From positions 1-43,498 of the forward strand of contig JABBOB010000023.1 of the NCBI GenBank assembly GCA_019352055.1: a stretch of DNA of 43,498 bases, given 5' to 3'. How positions within the stretch are numbered: position 1 is the stretch's first letter; each line of letters begins with the position of its first letter. Under the pieces are notes generated by a model that was not told the origin of the DNA, searched no databases, and saw only the letters and a program-made list of their open reading frames with translations. The position numbers and the translations under genes were made by a program. Positions 8,575 to 16,849 of the stretch are shown here, piece after piece. The stretch is from Acidobacteriota bacterium. GTDB lineage: Bacteria > Actinomycetota > Actinomycetes > Actinomycetales > Microbacteriaceae.

Positions 8575-10034
8575 CAGACCAGGGCCTCCGCCTCGACGTC
8601 GGAGGGGGAGGACAGGGTGCCGCGGATGGCGGTCGCCGCGGCGACGAGCGGCGAGACCAGATGGGTGCGGCCGCCCTTGCCCTGCCGGCCCTCGAAGTTC
8701 CGGTTGGAGGTGGAGGCGCACCGCTCACCGGGGGCGAGCTGGTCCGGGTTCATCCCGAGGCACATCGAGCAGCCCGCGAAGCGCCACTCGGCGCCGAAGT
8801 CGGTGAAGATCTTGTCGAGCCCCTCCGCCTCCGCCTCGAGCCGGACGCGGGCGGATCCGGGCACGACCATGACGCGCACGTGGTCGGCCTTGCGCCGTCC
8901 CTTGACGATCGACGCGAACGCGCGCAGGTCCTCCACCCGGCTGTTGGTGCAGGAGCCCATGAAGACGGCGTCGACCTTGATGTCCTTCAGCCGGGTGCCC
9001 GGCGTCAGGTCCATGTACTCGAGCGCGCGCTGCGCGGAGTCCCGCAGCTGGGGGTCGGCGATGGCGGCGGGATCGGGCACCTCGCCGGCGAGGGTCGTGC
9101 CCTGGCCCGGGTTCGTGCCCCAGGTGACGAACGGCTCGAGCTCGTCGGCGTCGAGGAGCACCTCGGCGTCGAACACCGCGCCCTCGTCGGAGGGCAACGT
9201 CCTCCAGTACGCGACCGCGGCGTCCCAGTCGGCGCCCTTCGGCGCGTGCGGGCGGCCCTCGAGGTAGTCGAACGTGGTCTGATCGGGGGCGACCATGCCG
9301 GCGCGCGCGCCCGCCTCGATCGACATGTTGCAGATCGTCATGCGGCCCTCCATGGAGAGCGCGCGGATCGCGCTGCCGCGGTACTCGAGCACGTGGCCCT
9401 GACCGCCGTTGGTCCCGATCTTCGCGATGACGGCCAGGATGACGTCCTTCGCCGTCACACCGGGCTTCAGCGCGCCCTCGACCGTGATCGCCATCGTCTT
9501 GAACGGCTTCAGCGGCAGCGTCTGCGTGGCGAGCACGTGCTCGACCTCGCTCGTGCCGATGCCGAACGCCATCGCGCCGAACGCGCCGTGCGTGGAGGTG
9601 TGGGAGTCCCCGCAGACCACCGTGATGCCCGGCATCGTGAGCCCCAGCTGCGGGCCGACGATGTGCACGATCCCCTGCTCGACGTCGCCGAGGGAGTGCA
9701 GCCGGATCCCGAACTCCTCCGCGTTGCGGCGGAGGGTCTCGATCTGGGTGCGGCTCGTGATGTCCGCGATCGGCTTGTCGATGTCGATCGTCGGGGTGTT
9801 GTGGTCCTCGGTCGCGATCGTCAGGTCGGGCCGGCGGACGGGGCGGCCCTCGGCGCGCAGCCCGTCGAACGCCTGCGGGCTGGTGACCTCGTGCAGGAGG
9901 TGCAGGTCGATGTAGACGAGGTCGGGGGCTCCGTCCTCACCGCGCTTGACGAGGTGGTCGGCCCAGACCTTCTCGGCCAGGGTGCGGGCGCCGGCACGAC
10001 GCGGTGCCTGGGGCGCGGGAGCGGTCTCGCTCAT
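8574..10034 (-). CDS. leuC: 3-isopropylmalate dehydratase, large subunit
   Basis: LeuC is the aconitase-family catalytic subunit carrying a [4Fe-4S] cluster. 486 residues. The three cluster ligands are visible: C362 in 'GSCTNS', and C422 and C425 in 'AGCSMC'. '[13 protein letters not shown]', 'TEDHNTPT' and '[14 protein letters not shown]' are further family blocks. Start ATG 10034 has a GGAGG site ideally placed upstream. The 5' region carries a likely leucine leader peptide with mutually exclusive stems, so expression of the whole run may respond to charged leucyl-tRNA. Confidence 0.97.
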   Translation of the reverse strand: MSETAPAPQAPRRAGARTLAEKVWADHLVKRGEDGAPDLVYIDLHLLHEVTSPQAFDGLRAEGRPVRRPDLTIATEDHNTPTIDIDKPIADITSRTQIETLRRNAEEFGIRLHSLGDVEQGIVHIVGPQLGLTMPGITVVCGDSHTSTHGAFGAMAFGIGTSEVEHVLATQTLPLKPFKTMAITVEGALKPGVTAKDVILAVIAKIGTNGGQGHVLEYRGSAIRALSMEGRMTICNMSIEAGARAGMVAPDQTTFDYLEGRPHAPKGADWDAAVAYWRTLPSDEGAVFDAEVLLDADELEPFVTWGTNPGQGTTLAGEVPDPAAIADPQLRDSAQRALEYMDLTPGTRLKDIKVDAVFMGSCTNSRVEDLRAFASIVKGRRKADHVRVMVVPGSARVRLEAEAEGLDKIFTDFGAEWRFAGCSMCLGMNPDQLAPGERCASTSNRNFEGRQGKGGRTHLVSPLVAAATAIRGTLSSPSDVEAEALV

Positions 10035-10100
10035 GGATGTCCTCCGGATGGAACGAACTGGAAGTGTCGTGGACGGACACAGGCCGGCAGGTCGAGCCCT

Positions 10101-10138
10101 CCGCGACGAGGGAGCCGGTGGTTCAGACCTCGTCGCGG
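10101..10138 (-). promoter_or_regulatory. Attenuator-like stem in the leuC leader
   Basis: CCGCGACGAGG inside the last codons of the leader peptide (10138-10128) is exactly complementary to CCTCGTCGCGG at 10111-10101. The second arm can instead fold locally as CCCTC/GAGGG around GTCGCG, itself enclosed by CCGGC/GCCGG. The two folds exclude each other, as expected for ribosome-position sensing. No T-run follows, so control could be on translation or Rho-dependent. Confidence 0.55.
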
Positions 10139-10167
10139 CGCGGAAGGAGCAGCGTGCCACGGAGCAT
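10123..10167 (-). CDS. Probable leucine leader peptide for leuC
   Basis: ATG 10167 opens a 14-residue reading frame, [14 protein letters not shown], ending at TGA 10125-10123. Four of 14 residues are leucine, three in tandem (CTG CTC CTT), and the frame lies 89 bases upstream of leuC, a leucine-biosynthesis gene. A TAACCT box lies exactly six bases before the ATG, matching the leaderless pattern of other genes here. The last codons form one arm of the attenuator-like stem. Leu leader peptides are an established class in actinobacteria; this instance is inferred from sequence only. Confidence 0.65.
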   Translation of the reverse strand: MLRGTLLLPRRDEV

Positions 10168-10173
10168 GAGCGC

Positions 10174-10179
10174 AGGTTA
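10174..10179 (-). promoter_or_regulatory. Putative -10 box of the leuC operon
   Basis: TAACCT (TANNNT) lies six bases before the leader-peptide ATG, so the leader would be translated from the very 5' end of the message. Confidence 0.5.
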
Positions 10180-10259
10180 CCACCGTGTTACGGCCGCGAT
10201 GCGGCGCGCATCGGCCGCCGTCGGTGCACGCCCGGGAGGCACCGTGCAGAATCCACCGC

Positions 10260-12494
10260 ATGGAGCCGCAGGAGGTCGCCGCCGGACGTGAGCGCCCCGT
10301 GCCCGCCGGGTGGGACCGGATCCGGAGGCACGGCACCTCGGCATGGACGGAGGCGGTCCGCGCCGTCCGTGCGGGCTCGCTCGACGCGGATGCGGCCGCC
10401 GACCGGCTGATCGGTCTCCTCACCGACGACGAGCTGCTCCGCCTGCTCGACGGCGACTCCCCGAGGCGGCTGCTGCCGCTGATCCCGGTGCTGCTCGGAC
10501 GGCGCCCGTTCGTCGCCGGCGCGGTCCCGCGGCTCGGCATCCCGGGGATCCGGTTCAGCGACGGCGCGCGCGGCGTCGTGATCGGCGCCTCCACCGCCTT
10601 CCCGGTCACCATGGCGCGGGCGGCGACCTGGGACCCGGCGCTGGAGGAGCAGGTCGGGCGGGCGATCGGGCTGGAGACCAGTGCCAGGGGAGCCAACTAC
10701 TCCGCCTCCGTCTGCGTCAACCTGCTGCGGCACCCCGCGTGGGGCCGGGCGCAGGAGTGCTACGGCGAGGACCCGGTGCTGACCGGCCGGATGGGTTCGG
10801 CCATGACCCGAGGCGTCCGGGAGCACGTGATGGCCTGCGTGAAGCACTTCGCGCTCAACTCCATGGAGGACGAGCGGTTCGAGGTCGACGTCTCCGTCGA
10901 CGACCACGCCCTGCACGAGGTCTACCTGCCGCACTTCAGAGCCGTCGTCGACGCCGGAGTCGACTCCGTGATGAGCGCCTACAACCGGGTGCGCGGCGAG
11001 TACATGGACGTCAACCGCCCATTGCTCACCGACGTGCTGCGCGACGAATGGGGCTTCACGGGGTTCGTGACGAGCGACTGGGTGTTCGGCACCCACGACG
11101 CCGTCGCCGGTCTGGAGGCGGGCCTGGACATCGAGATGCCGCTGCGGATGCAGCGGGCGCGCGAGCTGCCTGCGGCGCTCGCGCGCGGCGCGGTGCCGCG
11201 GGCGACGGTGCTGCGGTCGGCGCACCGGATCCTGCGCACCTGCGTGCTGCATGCCGCGACCCACGACGCGCGACGCCCGAGCCCGTCCGTGGTCGCCTCC
11301 CCGGCCCATCGGGCGCTGGCCCGACGCGCCGCGACCGAAGCGATCGTGCTGCTGCAGAACGACGCGGTCGAGGGCGCGCCGGTGCTGCCGCTCGGACCGG
11401 CCGTGCACCGCATCGCGGTGATCGGCGGCCTCGCCACCAGGGCGAACCTCGGCGACCACGGATCGTCGCGCGTCCGGCCCCCCACCACCGTCTCACCGCT
11501 GCAGGGGCTCCGGGAAGCGCTGCCCGCGGCGCGGATCGCCGCTGTCGACGGCCGCGACGCCGGAGTCGCCGCCGATGCCGCACGCGACGCCGACGTCGCC
11601 GTCGTCGTCGTGGGCCTGGACCAGCACGACGAGGGCGAGTCCGTCGTCACCGGCAGCGTCGACGTCGGAGCGATCAGCCGCGCGTTCCGCTCGGGCCCGC
11701 TGCGGGCCGCGCTGACCGCGGTCGCGCACCTGGCCTCGCACTTCGTCCGCGGCGGCGACCGCGGCTCGCTCGACCTGCGGGCCGCCGACGTGCGCCTCGT
11801 CCGCGCGGTCGCAGCGGCCAACCCGCGGACGGTCGTCGTGCTCGTCGGCGGCAGCGCGATCCTGATGGAGGCCTGGCGGCGCGAGGTGCCCGCGATCCTG
11901 ATCGCCTGGTACGGCGGGATGGAGGGCGGCCACGCGCTCGCCGACGTGCTCACCGGCGCGGCCGAGCCGAGCGGCCGACTGCCCTTCGTGATCCCGACCG
12001 ACGCCGCGCACCTGCCGCCGTTCGACCGCACCGCCAAGGCCGTGGTGTACGACGACCGGTGGGGCCAGCGGCGGCTCGACGGCGACGGCCACCGTCCCGC
12101 GTTCCCGTTCGGGTTCGGGCTCGGCTACACGACGTTCGAGCACCGCCTGCTCGGCCACCGCTTCGGCGAGGGCGGCGGCGGCGCGGACGTGCTGGTGACG
12201 AACACCGGCGACCGCGCCGGTTCCACGGTCGTGCAGGTCTACGCCGCGGACGTGTCGGCGGCGCGCCCGGTGGCGCAGCTGCTCGGGTTCGAGAAGGTGA
12301 CGCTGCCGGCTCACGGGTCGCGGACGGTCCACGTCGTGCTCGACGCGGGCCCGACGCTGCAGCGCGACCCGGAGACCCGGCGCTGGTCCGGCAGACCGGG
12401 CGAATGGGCGCTGCTGGCTGCGGCGCACAGCCCGTCCCACTGGGGCGACGCGGTCCCGCTGCGCACCGCGGGCGCCCCGGCGCCGCTGGTCTGA
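10260..12494 (+). CDS. Glycoside hydrolase family 3 (beta-glucosidase-like)
   Basis: A retaining beta-glycosidase of GH3, probably acting on plant or microbial beta-glucosides in the cytosol (no signal peptide is visible). 744 residues. The (beta/alpha)8 domain contains 'VKHFALNSMED', 'YNRVRGEYMDVNRPLLTDVLRDEWGF' and the nucleophile in 'VTSDWV' (D273). The second domain contains 'GLDQHDEGES' (candidate acid/base glutamates about 458-460) and 'NPRTVVVLVGGSAILM'. The C-terminal third, from 'GLGYTTFEHR' to 'NTGDRAGSTVVQVY', is the fibronectin III-like domain. Start ATG 10260; CAGAAT seven bases upstream may be a -10, and no good Shine-Dalgarno is close. It stands alone, divergent from leuC. Substrate cannot be read from sequence. 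Confidence 0.88.
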   Translation: MEPQEVAAGRERPVPAGWDRIRRHGTSAWTEAVRAVRAGSLDADAAADRLIGLLTDDELLRLLDGDSPRRLLPLIPVLLGRRPFVAGAVPRLGIPGIRFSDGARGVVIGASTAFPVTMARAATWDPALEEQVGRAIGLETSARGANYSASVCVNLLRHPAWGRAQECYGEDPVLTGRMGSAMTRGVREHVMACVKHFALNSMEDERFEVDVSVDDHALHEVYLPHFRAVVDAGVDSVMSAYNRVRGEYMDVNRPLLTDVLRDEWGFTGFVTSDWVFGTHDAVAGLEAGLDIEMPLRMQRARELPAALARGAVPRATVLRSAHRILRTCVLHAATHDARRPSPSVVASPAHRALARRAATEAIVLLQNDAVEGAPVLPLGPAVHRIAVIGGLATRANLGDHGSSRVRPPTTVSPLQGLREALPAARIAAVDGRDAGVAADAARDADVAVVVVGLDQHDEGESVVTGSVDVGAISRAFRSGPLRAALTAVAHLASHFVRGGDRGSLDLRAADVRLVRAVAAANPRTVVVLVGGSAILMEAWRREVPAILIAWYGGMEGGHALADVLTGAAEPSGRLPFVIPTDAAHLPPFDRTAKAVVYDDRWGQRRLDGDGHRPAFPFGFGLGYTTFEHRLLGHRFGEGGGGADVLVTNTGDRAGSTVVQVYAADVSAARPVAQLLGFEKVTLPAHGSRTVHVVLDAGPTLQRDPETRRWSGRPGEWALLAAAHSPSHWGDAVPLRTAGAPAPLV

Positions 12495-12516
12495 TCCGGG
12501 CGGATCCCCGGCCGCG

Positions 12517-13971
12517 TCAGGCCCAGGGCGTGTCCGGGAGCCTCTCGACGCGCACGGGCAGCGCGTCGTCGCCCCGCAGCACGCCCCGGAGCAGGCGGCG
12601 CACCTCCCAGCCGAACGGCAGCGACGCCTGAGTCCGCCGCAGCACCAGCTCCTCCCCCGGCTCGGCGTGCCGTTCCCGCAGGTCGTCGAGCTGCTCGGCG
12701 CGGAGCACCGCGACCGTGCTGCCGGTGCCCGTCTCGACGAGACGGACCAGGGAGGCGGGGCCTGTGAGGTCGCTCGCGACGATGCGTCGCTCGCTCGCGT
12801 CGAGGATCGTCCGCTGCGCTGCGCGGGTCACGATCATGGGTCGGGCCGGCCCGTCCAGCACGCGGCCCAGCGCGTCCGCCGCTGCGTCGGGGCGCCCGAC
12901 GCGCGCTGCGGCGGCCTGCATGCGCTGCAGCCGGCCGGGCTCGCGCAGCACCTCGTCGATCTTCCAGCCGATCGTCGCGATGGTGTTGCAGCGGACCGCG
13001 GCGCCCTGCTCCATCAGGTAGTCCCCGTTGCGCACCTCCTGGCCCGGGATCGGGTTCACCAGCACCATCGGCAGCCCGGCGGCCATGCACTCCGACGCCG
13101 ACAGGCCCCCCGGCTTGCCCACGAACAGATCGGCGCGGTGCAGCAGCTGCTGCATCTCGGCGGTGAAGCCGAGCACCCGGTAGCGGTCACCGGCCGACGC
13201 GACGAGCTGCTCGATGCGTCGCTGCAGCACCACGTTGCGGCCGCAGACGATCGTCGCGGTGAACGGGGCGCGCATGTGCATCGTCTGGCGCACCACCGCG
13301 AGCGCGTAGTCGCCCCCCGCGGCACCCGCGGAGATCAGCAGCATCGGGGGACGACCGCCGCTGCGCGCGGGCGGATCCGCCGGTTGCGCGGCGATCGGGA
13401 TGCCGGTCGCCGCGATGCGGTCGGGCGGCAGACCGAGCGACGTCAGCTGCGCGCGTCCCTCCGCCCTCGCCACCACCATCGAGTGGAACGCGCTCGTGAG
13501 CCACAGCCCCTGGAAGTCGTAGTCCGTCGTGACCACCTGCGTGCGGGCGTCGATCACCCCGCGCAGCAGCAGCGATGCGACCAGCTGGGCGGGGAGGAAG
13601 TGCGTGCAGATGATCACGGTCGGACGGAAGCGTTTGATCGCACTGACCGCGGGGAGGGAGTTCGCGCGGGTCCACGAGTCGAGCGGGCCCCGCCGGCGGA
13701 ACGGCTGGTCGCTGATGTCGTAGCCCCACTCCACCAGCCATGGCACGCCCTCCACGAGCACGAAGTAGCCCTTGCCGAGCAGGTCCCGGTACAGCGCGCT
13801 GCTCACCTGGAGCACGTCGAGCACCTGCACCTCGGCGACGTCCTCGCGGGCGGCGCACGCGGCCTGCAGCGCGGCAGCGGCGCTGTTGTGACCGGCGCCC
13901 ACGCCGGCCGAGAGGACCAGCACGCGCTCGCCGTCGGCGATGGCGGCGACCTGACCCGGCGTGGTGCTCAC
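12517..13971 (-). CDS. MGDG-synthase/MurG-like glycosyltransferase with C-terminal extension
   Basis: A GT-B fold glycosyltransferase of family GT28. The N-terminal half matches the MGDG synthase domain ('LVLSAGVGAGHNSAAAAL', then 'THFLPAQLVASLL'), and the C-terminal Rossmann half has 'VGKPGGLSASECMAAGLPMVLVNPIPGQE', the sugar-nucleotide site of diacylglycerol glycosyltransferases. It probably glycosylates diacylglycerol at the inner membrane face to make glycolipids; the acceptor is inferred. 484 residues: after the GT domain, about 95 residues (from about 390) show no family I recognise. Start GTG 13971 is preceded, at exactly six bases, by TATCGT, so it is probably leaderless. Convergent with the GH3 gene. 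Confidence 0.8.
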   Translation of the reverse strand: MSTTPGQVAAIADGERVLVLSAGVGAGHNSAAAALQAACAAREDVAEVQVLDVLQVSSALYRDLLGKGYFVLVEGVPWLVEWGYDISDQPFRRRGPLDSWTRANSLPAVSAIKRFRPTVIICTHFLPAQLVASLLLRGVIDARTQVVTTDYDFQGLWLTSAFHSMVVARAEGRAQLTSLGLPPDRIAATGIPIAAQPADPPARSGGRPPMLLISAGAAGGDYALAVVRQTMHMRAPFTATIVCGRNVVLQRRIEQLVASAGDRYRVLGFTAEMQQLLHRADLFVGKPGGLSASECMAAGLPMVLVNPIPGQEVRNGDYLMEQGAAVRCNTIATIGWKIDEVLREPGRLQRMQAAAARVGRPDAAADALGRVLDGPARPMIVTRAAQRTILDASERRIVASDLTGPASLVRLVETGTGSTVAVLRAEQLDDLRERHAEPGEELVLRRTQASLPFGWEVRRLLRGVLRGDDALPVRVERLPDTPWA

Positions 13972-13977
13972 GGGCAG

Positions 13978-13983
13978 ACGATA
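13978..13983 (-). promoter_or_regulatory. Putative -10 box, glycosyltransferase gene
   Basis: TATCGT six bases before GTG 13971, fitting the leaderless spacing seen repeatedly in the window. Confidence 0.5.
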
Positions 13984-14019
13984 ACGGGCGCCGGTGGCCG
14001 GCTCAGCGCCAGCGCGGGC

Positions 14020-14493
14020 TCAGACCCGGTTCTCGCTGAGCCGCGCCGCGACGACCTGCGGCATGAGGGCGGCGAGGTCCGACTGCACGTGGAGCGCCAT
14101 CTCGACGTCGTCCGCCTCCGACGTGTTCGCGCCGATCAGCAGCTCGTGGAACCCGTCGGGCCACGGCGTCTCGGTGACGGCGGCCCAGGTGCGCCAGGCG
14201 ACGAACGAGGCCTCGAGCGGCTGTGCGGCGACGACGTCCTCGACCTCGTGCGAGACCGTCTCGACCATTTCGCCGATCGACAGCCGTTCGCCGCGATGCG
14301 CGCGGATCCGCTGGTCGGCCAGCTGCGTGATCGGCATCCAGGCGTCCGTCCGCAGCAGCTGGGAGGGATGCCGGGGCAACCGCACGGCGGCGGGAGGCGG
14401 GTCGGTCCGACCGAAGCCGAGCACGTGGTGCTCGGTCGCCCGCCGTCGCCACACGGCGGATCGTCGGATCCTCCCGAACATGCCGCTCAGCAC
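14020..14493 (-). CDS. Hypothetical protein
   Basis: 157 residues, no family recognised. The N-terminus is Arg-rich; no signal peptide, membrane span or known motif is visible. The middle contains 'LADQRIRAHRGERLSIGEMVETVSHEVEDVVA', likely helical, and the end 'MALHVQSDLAALMPQVVAARLSENRV' is amphipathic. Codon use matches its neighbours. Start GTG 14493 has TACCAT seven bases upstream; ATG 14481 is an alternative. It lies between the glycosyltransferase and terC genes on the same strand, with its own promoter-like box, so it may be a separate transcript. Confidence 0.6.
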   Translation of the reverse strand: MLSGMFGRIRRSAVWRRRATEHHVLGFGRTDPPPAAVRLPRHPSQLLRTDAWMPITQLADQRIRAHRGERLSIGEMVETVSHEVEDVVAAQPLEASFVAWRTWAAVTETPWPDGFHELLIGANTSEADDVEMALHVQSDLAALMPQVVAARLSENRV

Positions 14494-14556
14494 ACCGCTG
14501 ATGGTATGCGCCCACGGTGTCCGTTCTGAAGGGACTTCTGCGGCCCGGCTGCGGGG

Positions 14557-15582
14557 TCAGGGATGCCGCTCGTCGGTGTCCTCGTGGGCGGACGGCTTCA
14601 GGTCGGCGAACGACGCCGCCGGGTCCCGCTTGATGCTGATCAGGCTCGCGATCGTCGCGACCGCCATCGAGGCCACGATCGCGATCAGCGACGCCCCCGT
14701 GCCGATCTCGGGGACCGGGATGTGCTCGCCGCCGTTCAGGAACGGCAGCTCGTTCTCGTGCAGCGCGTGCAGGATCAGCTTCACACCGATGAAGGCGAGG
14801 ATGAACGCGATCCCGTACTTCAGGTACCTCAGGCGCTCGACGAGGTCGCCCAGCAGGAAGAACAGCTGGCGGAGGCCCATCAGCGCGAAGACGTTCGCCG
14901 TGAACACGATGAACGGGCTGTCGGTGATGCCGAAGATCGCCGGGATGGAGTCCAGCGCGAACAGCAGGTCCGTGGCGCCGAGCGAGATCAGGACGATGAC
15001 GATCGGCGTGAACATGCGCTTGCCGTCCACGGTCGTGCGCCACCGGCCTCCGTCGTACTCGTCGGTGACGGACAGGTGCCGCTTCACGAACCGGATCAGG
15101 GCGCTGTCGGTGCGGTCGCCGTGCTCGCTGCCGAAGGCCTGCGTGATGGCGGTGTAGACCAGGAACGCGCCGAAGAGGTAGAAGATCCAGCTGAAGCGCT
15201 CGATCAGCTGGGCACCGATCAGGATGAAGACCAGGCGGAACACCAGGGCCAGGATGATGCCCGCCATCAGCACCTCCTGCTGCCGCTGCTTCGGCACGGC
15301 GAACCCCGCCATGATCACGATGAAGACGAACAGGTTGTCGATCGAGAGCGAGTACTCGGTCAGCCAGCCGGCGACGAACTCGGTCGCGTGGGTCGGGCCG
15401 TCGACGACGAGCAGGATGCCCGCGAACAGCAGCGCGAGCACGACGTAGAACACGACCCAGAGGGTCGACTCCCGGGTCGACGGCACGTGCGGTCGCCGGT
15501 AGGCGAGCACGATGTCGGTGATGAGGATCAGCAGGATCACCGCGAGCGAGGCGATCTCGAACGGCAGCGGGACGATGGTCAC
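14557..15582 (-). CDS. TerC family integral membrane protein
   Basis: TerC/Alx-family proteins are polytopic membrane proteins linked to metal homeostasis; several export Mn2+ or support metalation of exported enzymes. 341 residues with about seven to nine hydrophobic segments. Conserved acidic residues sit in membrane segments as in the family: 'LTEYSLSIDNLFVF' and 'DLLFALDSIPAIFGIT'. A hydrophilic loop (about residues 155-185) and a charged C-terminal tail are typical. Start GTG 15582 has GAGGAG eight bases upstream. The probable yybP-ykoY riboswitch in its leader supports a manganese-related role, an inference from family and context. Confidence 0.9.
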   Translation of the reverse strand: MTIVPLPFEIASLAVILLILITDIVLAYRRPHVPSTRESTLWVVFYVVLALLFAGILLVVDGPTHATEFVAGWLTEYSLSIDNLFVFIVIMAGFAVPKQRQQEVLMAGIILALVFRLVFILIGAQLIERFSWIFYLFGAFLVYTAITQAFGSEHGDRTDSALIRFVKRHLSVTDEYDGGRWRTTVDGKRMFTPIVIVLISLGATDLLFALDSIPAIFGITDSPFIVFTANVFALMGLRQLFFLLGDLVERLRYLKYGIAFILAFIGVKLILHALHENELPFLNGGEHIPVPEIGTGASLIAIVASMAVATIASLISIKRDPAASFADLKPSAHEDTDERHP

Positions 15583-15595
15583 AGGGGGAGCTCCT

Positions 15596-15717
15596 CGAGG
15601 GCACGGACTGTCCTCGAACGTCTCTCCCTCGCCCGGTGCGGGCGCCGCACCCCCGGATCCGCAGACGGTGCGGATCGTGCTGACGAGTGGTGCGGTGTCG
15701 GGATACTCCCCTTCGCG
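15596..15717 (-). promoter_or_regulatory. Probable yybP-ykoY (Mn2+) riboswitch upstream of terC
   Basis: The leader of the TerC gene carries the two conserved blocks of this class: AAGGGGAGTAT (15713-15703) and, after a variable hairpin region, GAGGGAGAGACG (about 15630-15619), with CTCGTCAGCACG between them. The class senses Mn2+ and is a known regulator of TerC-family genes. GGGGAG of the first block can pair with CTCCCC (15590-15585), just after the GAGGAG ribosome-binding site, a possible translational switch. A TAGGGT -10 box at 15729-15724 would start transcription right at the aptamer. Confidence 0.75.
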
Positions 15718-15723
15718 CCCCGA

Positions 15724-15729
15724 ACCCTA
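15724..15729 (-). promoter_or_regulatory. Putative -10 box for the terC leader
   Basis: TAGGGT, whose TAG is also the stop codon of the upstream acyltransferase fragment. It is about seven bases from the predicted 5' end of the riboswitch. Confidence 0.45.
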
Positions 15730-16251
15730 CCGGGTCCGGGTCCGGGTCCGGGTCCGGGTCCGGGGCGCGGAGGCCGAGGTGACGGGCAGCGGGCGACCAC
15801 GCGCGACGAGCACCATCGCGGCGACCCCGATCACGAGCAGCAGATGCCACAGGGAGACGGTCATCAGCCGGGTGCCGGCGATGCCGACGAACGCCTGTGC
15901 GGACCGGGCGCGCATCAGGGCGTCCAGCGCGGTCTGGCCGACGCCGATGAGGACGAGCGGGAGGGTCGGCGGGTTCAGGTCGTCCAGGATGTCCGGCGAG
16001 GAGAGCCCGGAGGAGCCGAGCGCGCCGGCGGCGCCGGACGCCACGGCTGCGATTCCGAGCAGCGCCGGGCGCCGCAGGCGGGCGGCCCCGCGGAGCGCGT
16101 CGACCGCGATCACCGCGATCAGCAGCACCGCGAAGGTCGCGATCGGGCGCGTGGTGTGCGGCCGGATCATCACGGGCACCGCCGCCTGGCGCACCAGCGA
16201 GGCGGCGAGGCCACGTCGGCCGATCAGCGCCTGGCGGTCGGCGATCGTCAT
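15727..16251 (-). pseudogene. Acyltransferase-3-like membrane protein, N-terminal half missing
   Basis: The 174 residues from ATG 16251 match only the C-terminal half of actinobacterial acyltransferase-3 (OafA-like) membrane proteins: several hydrophobic helices, the 'LNPPTLPLVLIGVGQTALDALM' segment and 'GTRLMTVSLWHLLLVIGVAA', which correspond to the last helices of the family. The N-terminal half with the catalytic His-containing helices is absent; upstream the frame continues to about 16362 as low-complexity sequence without homology. The protein ends in five Thr-Arg repeats encoded by a hexanucleotide array. It is most simply a 5'-truncated remnant, though a short membrane protein could still be made. 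Confidence 0.6.
15731..15764. repeat. CGGGTC hexanucleotide tandem repeat
   Basis: Five perfect copies of CGGGTC followed by CGGG. On the minus strand they encode the (Thr-Arg)5 tail of the acyltransferase fragment. The unit is a multiple of three, so slippage would change tail length without a frameshift. The array lies immediately upstream of the terC promoter. Confidence 0.9.
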
Positions 16252-16405
16252 CGGTTCGGGCACGCGCCATGGTGGGGCATCGCACCCGGATGCCGCGGAT
16301 CGTTCTGCACCGCCGCCAGCACCGCCCCGGTGCCGCGGCGGGCCTGGCAGGGCGTCGGGCACCGCCCGGCCCCTGCTTCCCGGGGTCGTCGGGCCTGCCC
16401 GCCGT

Positions 16406-16849
16406 TCAGCGGCGGCGGCCGCGGGCGACCCACATGAGGAGATCCTGCGCCTCGTCGAGGCGGTCGGCGGCCACCCAGAGGTCGTGCGGCGCCTCGGCGG
16501 ACCGGTGGTCGACGCCGGGGAGCCTGGCTGCAGCGGCCCACGCGGCGATGTCGTGCTCCCGCAGGGCGGCGAGGGCCGGCTCGACCCGCTCGGCCGGGAC
16601 CCGTTCCCCCGGTGTCCAGAACAGCGCCTCGAGCCCGTTCCCGTGCCCGAACGGCGGCAGCTGGTACGCGCGCCCGAACTGGAGCGGGTTCACCGCCGGC
16701 ATCGGCGCCTCGTACGACGTGGCCGAGCGGTCGCGCCAGGGCAGGCGGACCGGAGCGACGTCGCGCCGACGCGACAGCCCGAGCACGATCGTGACCGCGG
16801 AGCGCAGGAGACCGGACCGGCGAGCGGCGGTCGACCTGCGTCGGCGCAT
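16406..16849 (-). CDS. Hypothetical protein coupled to DEAD-box helicase gene
   Basis: 147 residues, family not recognised. The start ATG 16849 shares its A with the TGA of the helicase gene (TGATG), so it is almost certainly translated from the helicase message. N-terminus Arg-rich ('MRRRRSTAARRSGLLRS') with a weak hydrophobic stretch; the middle contains 'NPLQFGRAYQLPPFGHGNGLEALFWTPGERVP', and the C-terminal third ('LWVAADRLDEAQDLLMWVARGRRR') may be helical. No catalytic motif seen. The 154 bases between it and the acyltransferase fragment (16252-16405) show no gene. Confidence 0.65.
   Translation of the reverse strand: MRRRRSTAARRSGLLRSAVTIVLGLSRRRDVAPVRLPWRDRSATSYEAPMPAVNPLQFGRAYQLPPFGHGNGLEALFWTPGERVPAERVEPALAALREHDIAAWAAAARLPGVDHRSAEAPHDLWVAADRLDEAQDLLMWVARGRRR

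Noticed and set aside
15731..15764. Tandem CGGGTC array considered as a CRISPR or origin iteron
   Set aside because: Six-base units with no spacers, inside a coding frame; neither CRISPR nor iteron architecture.
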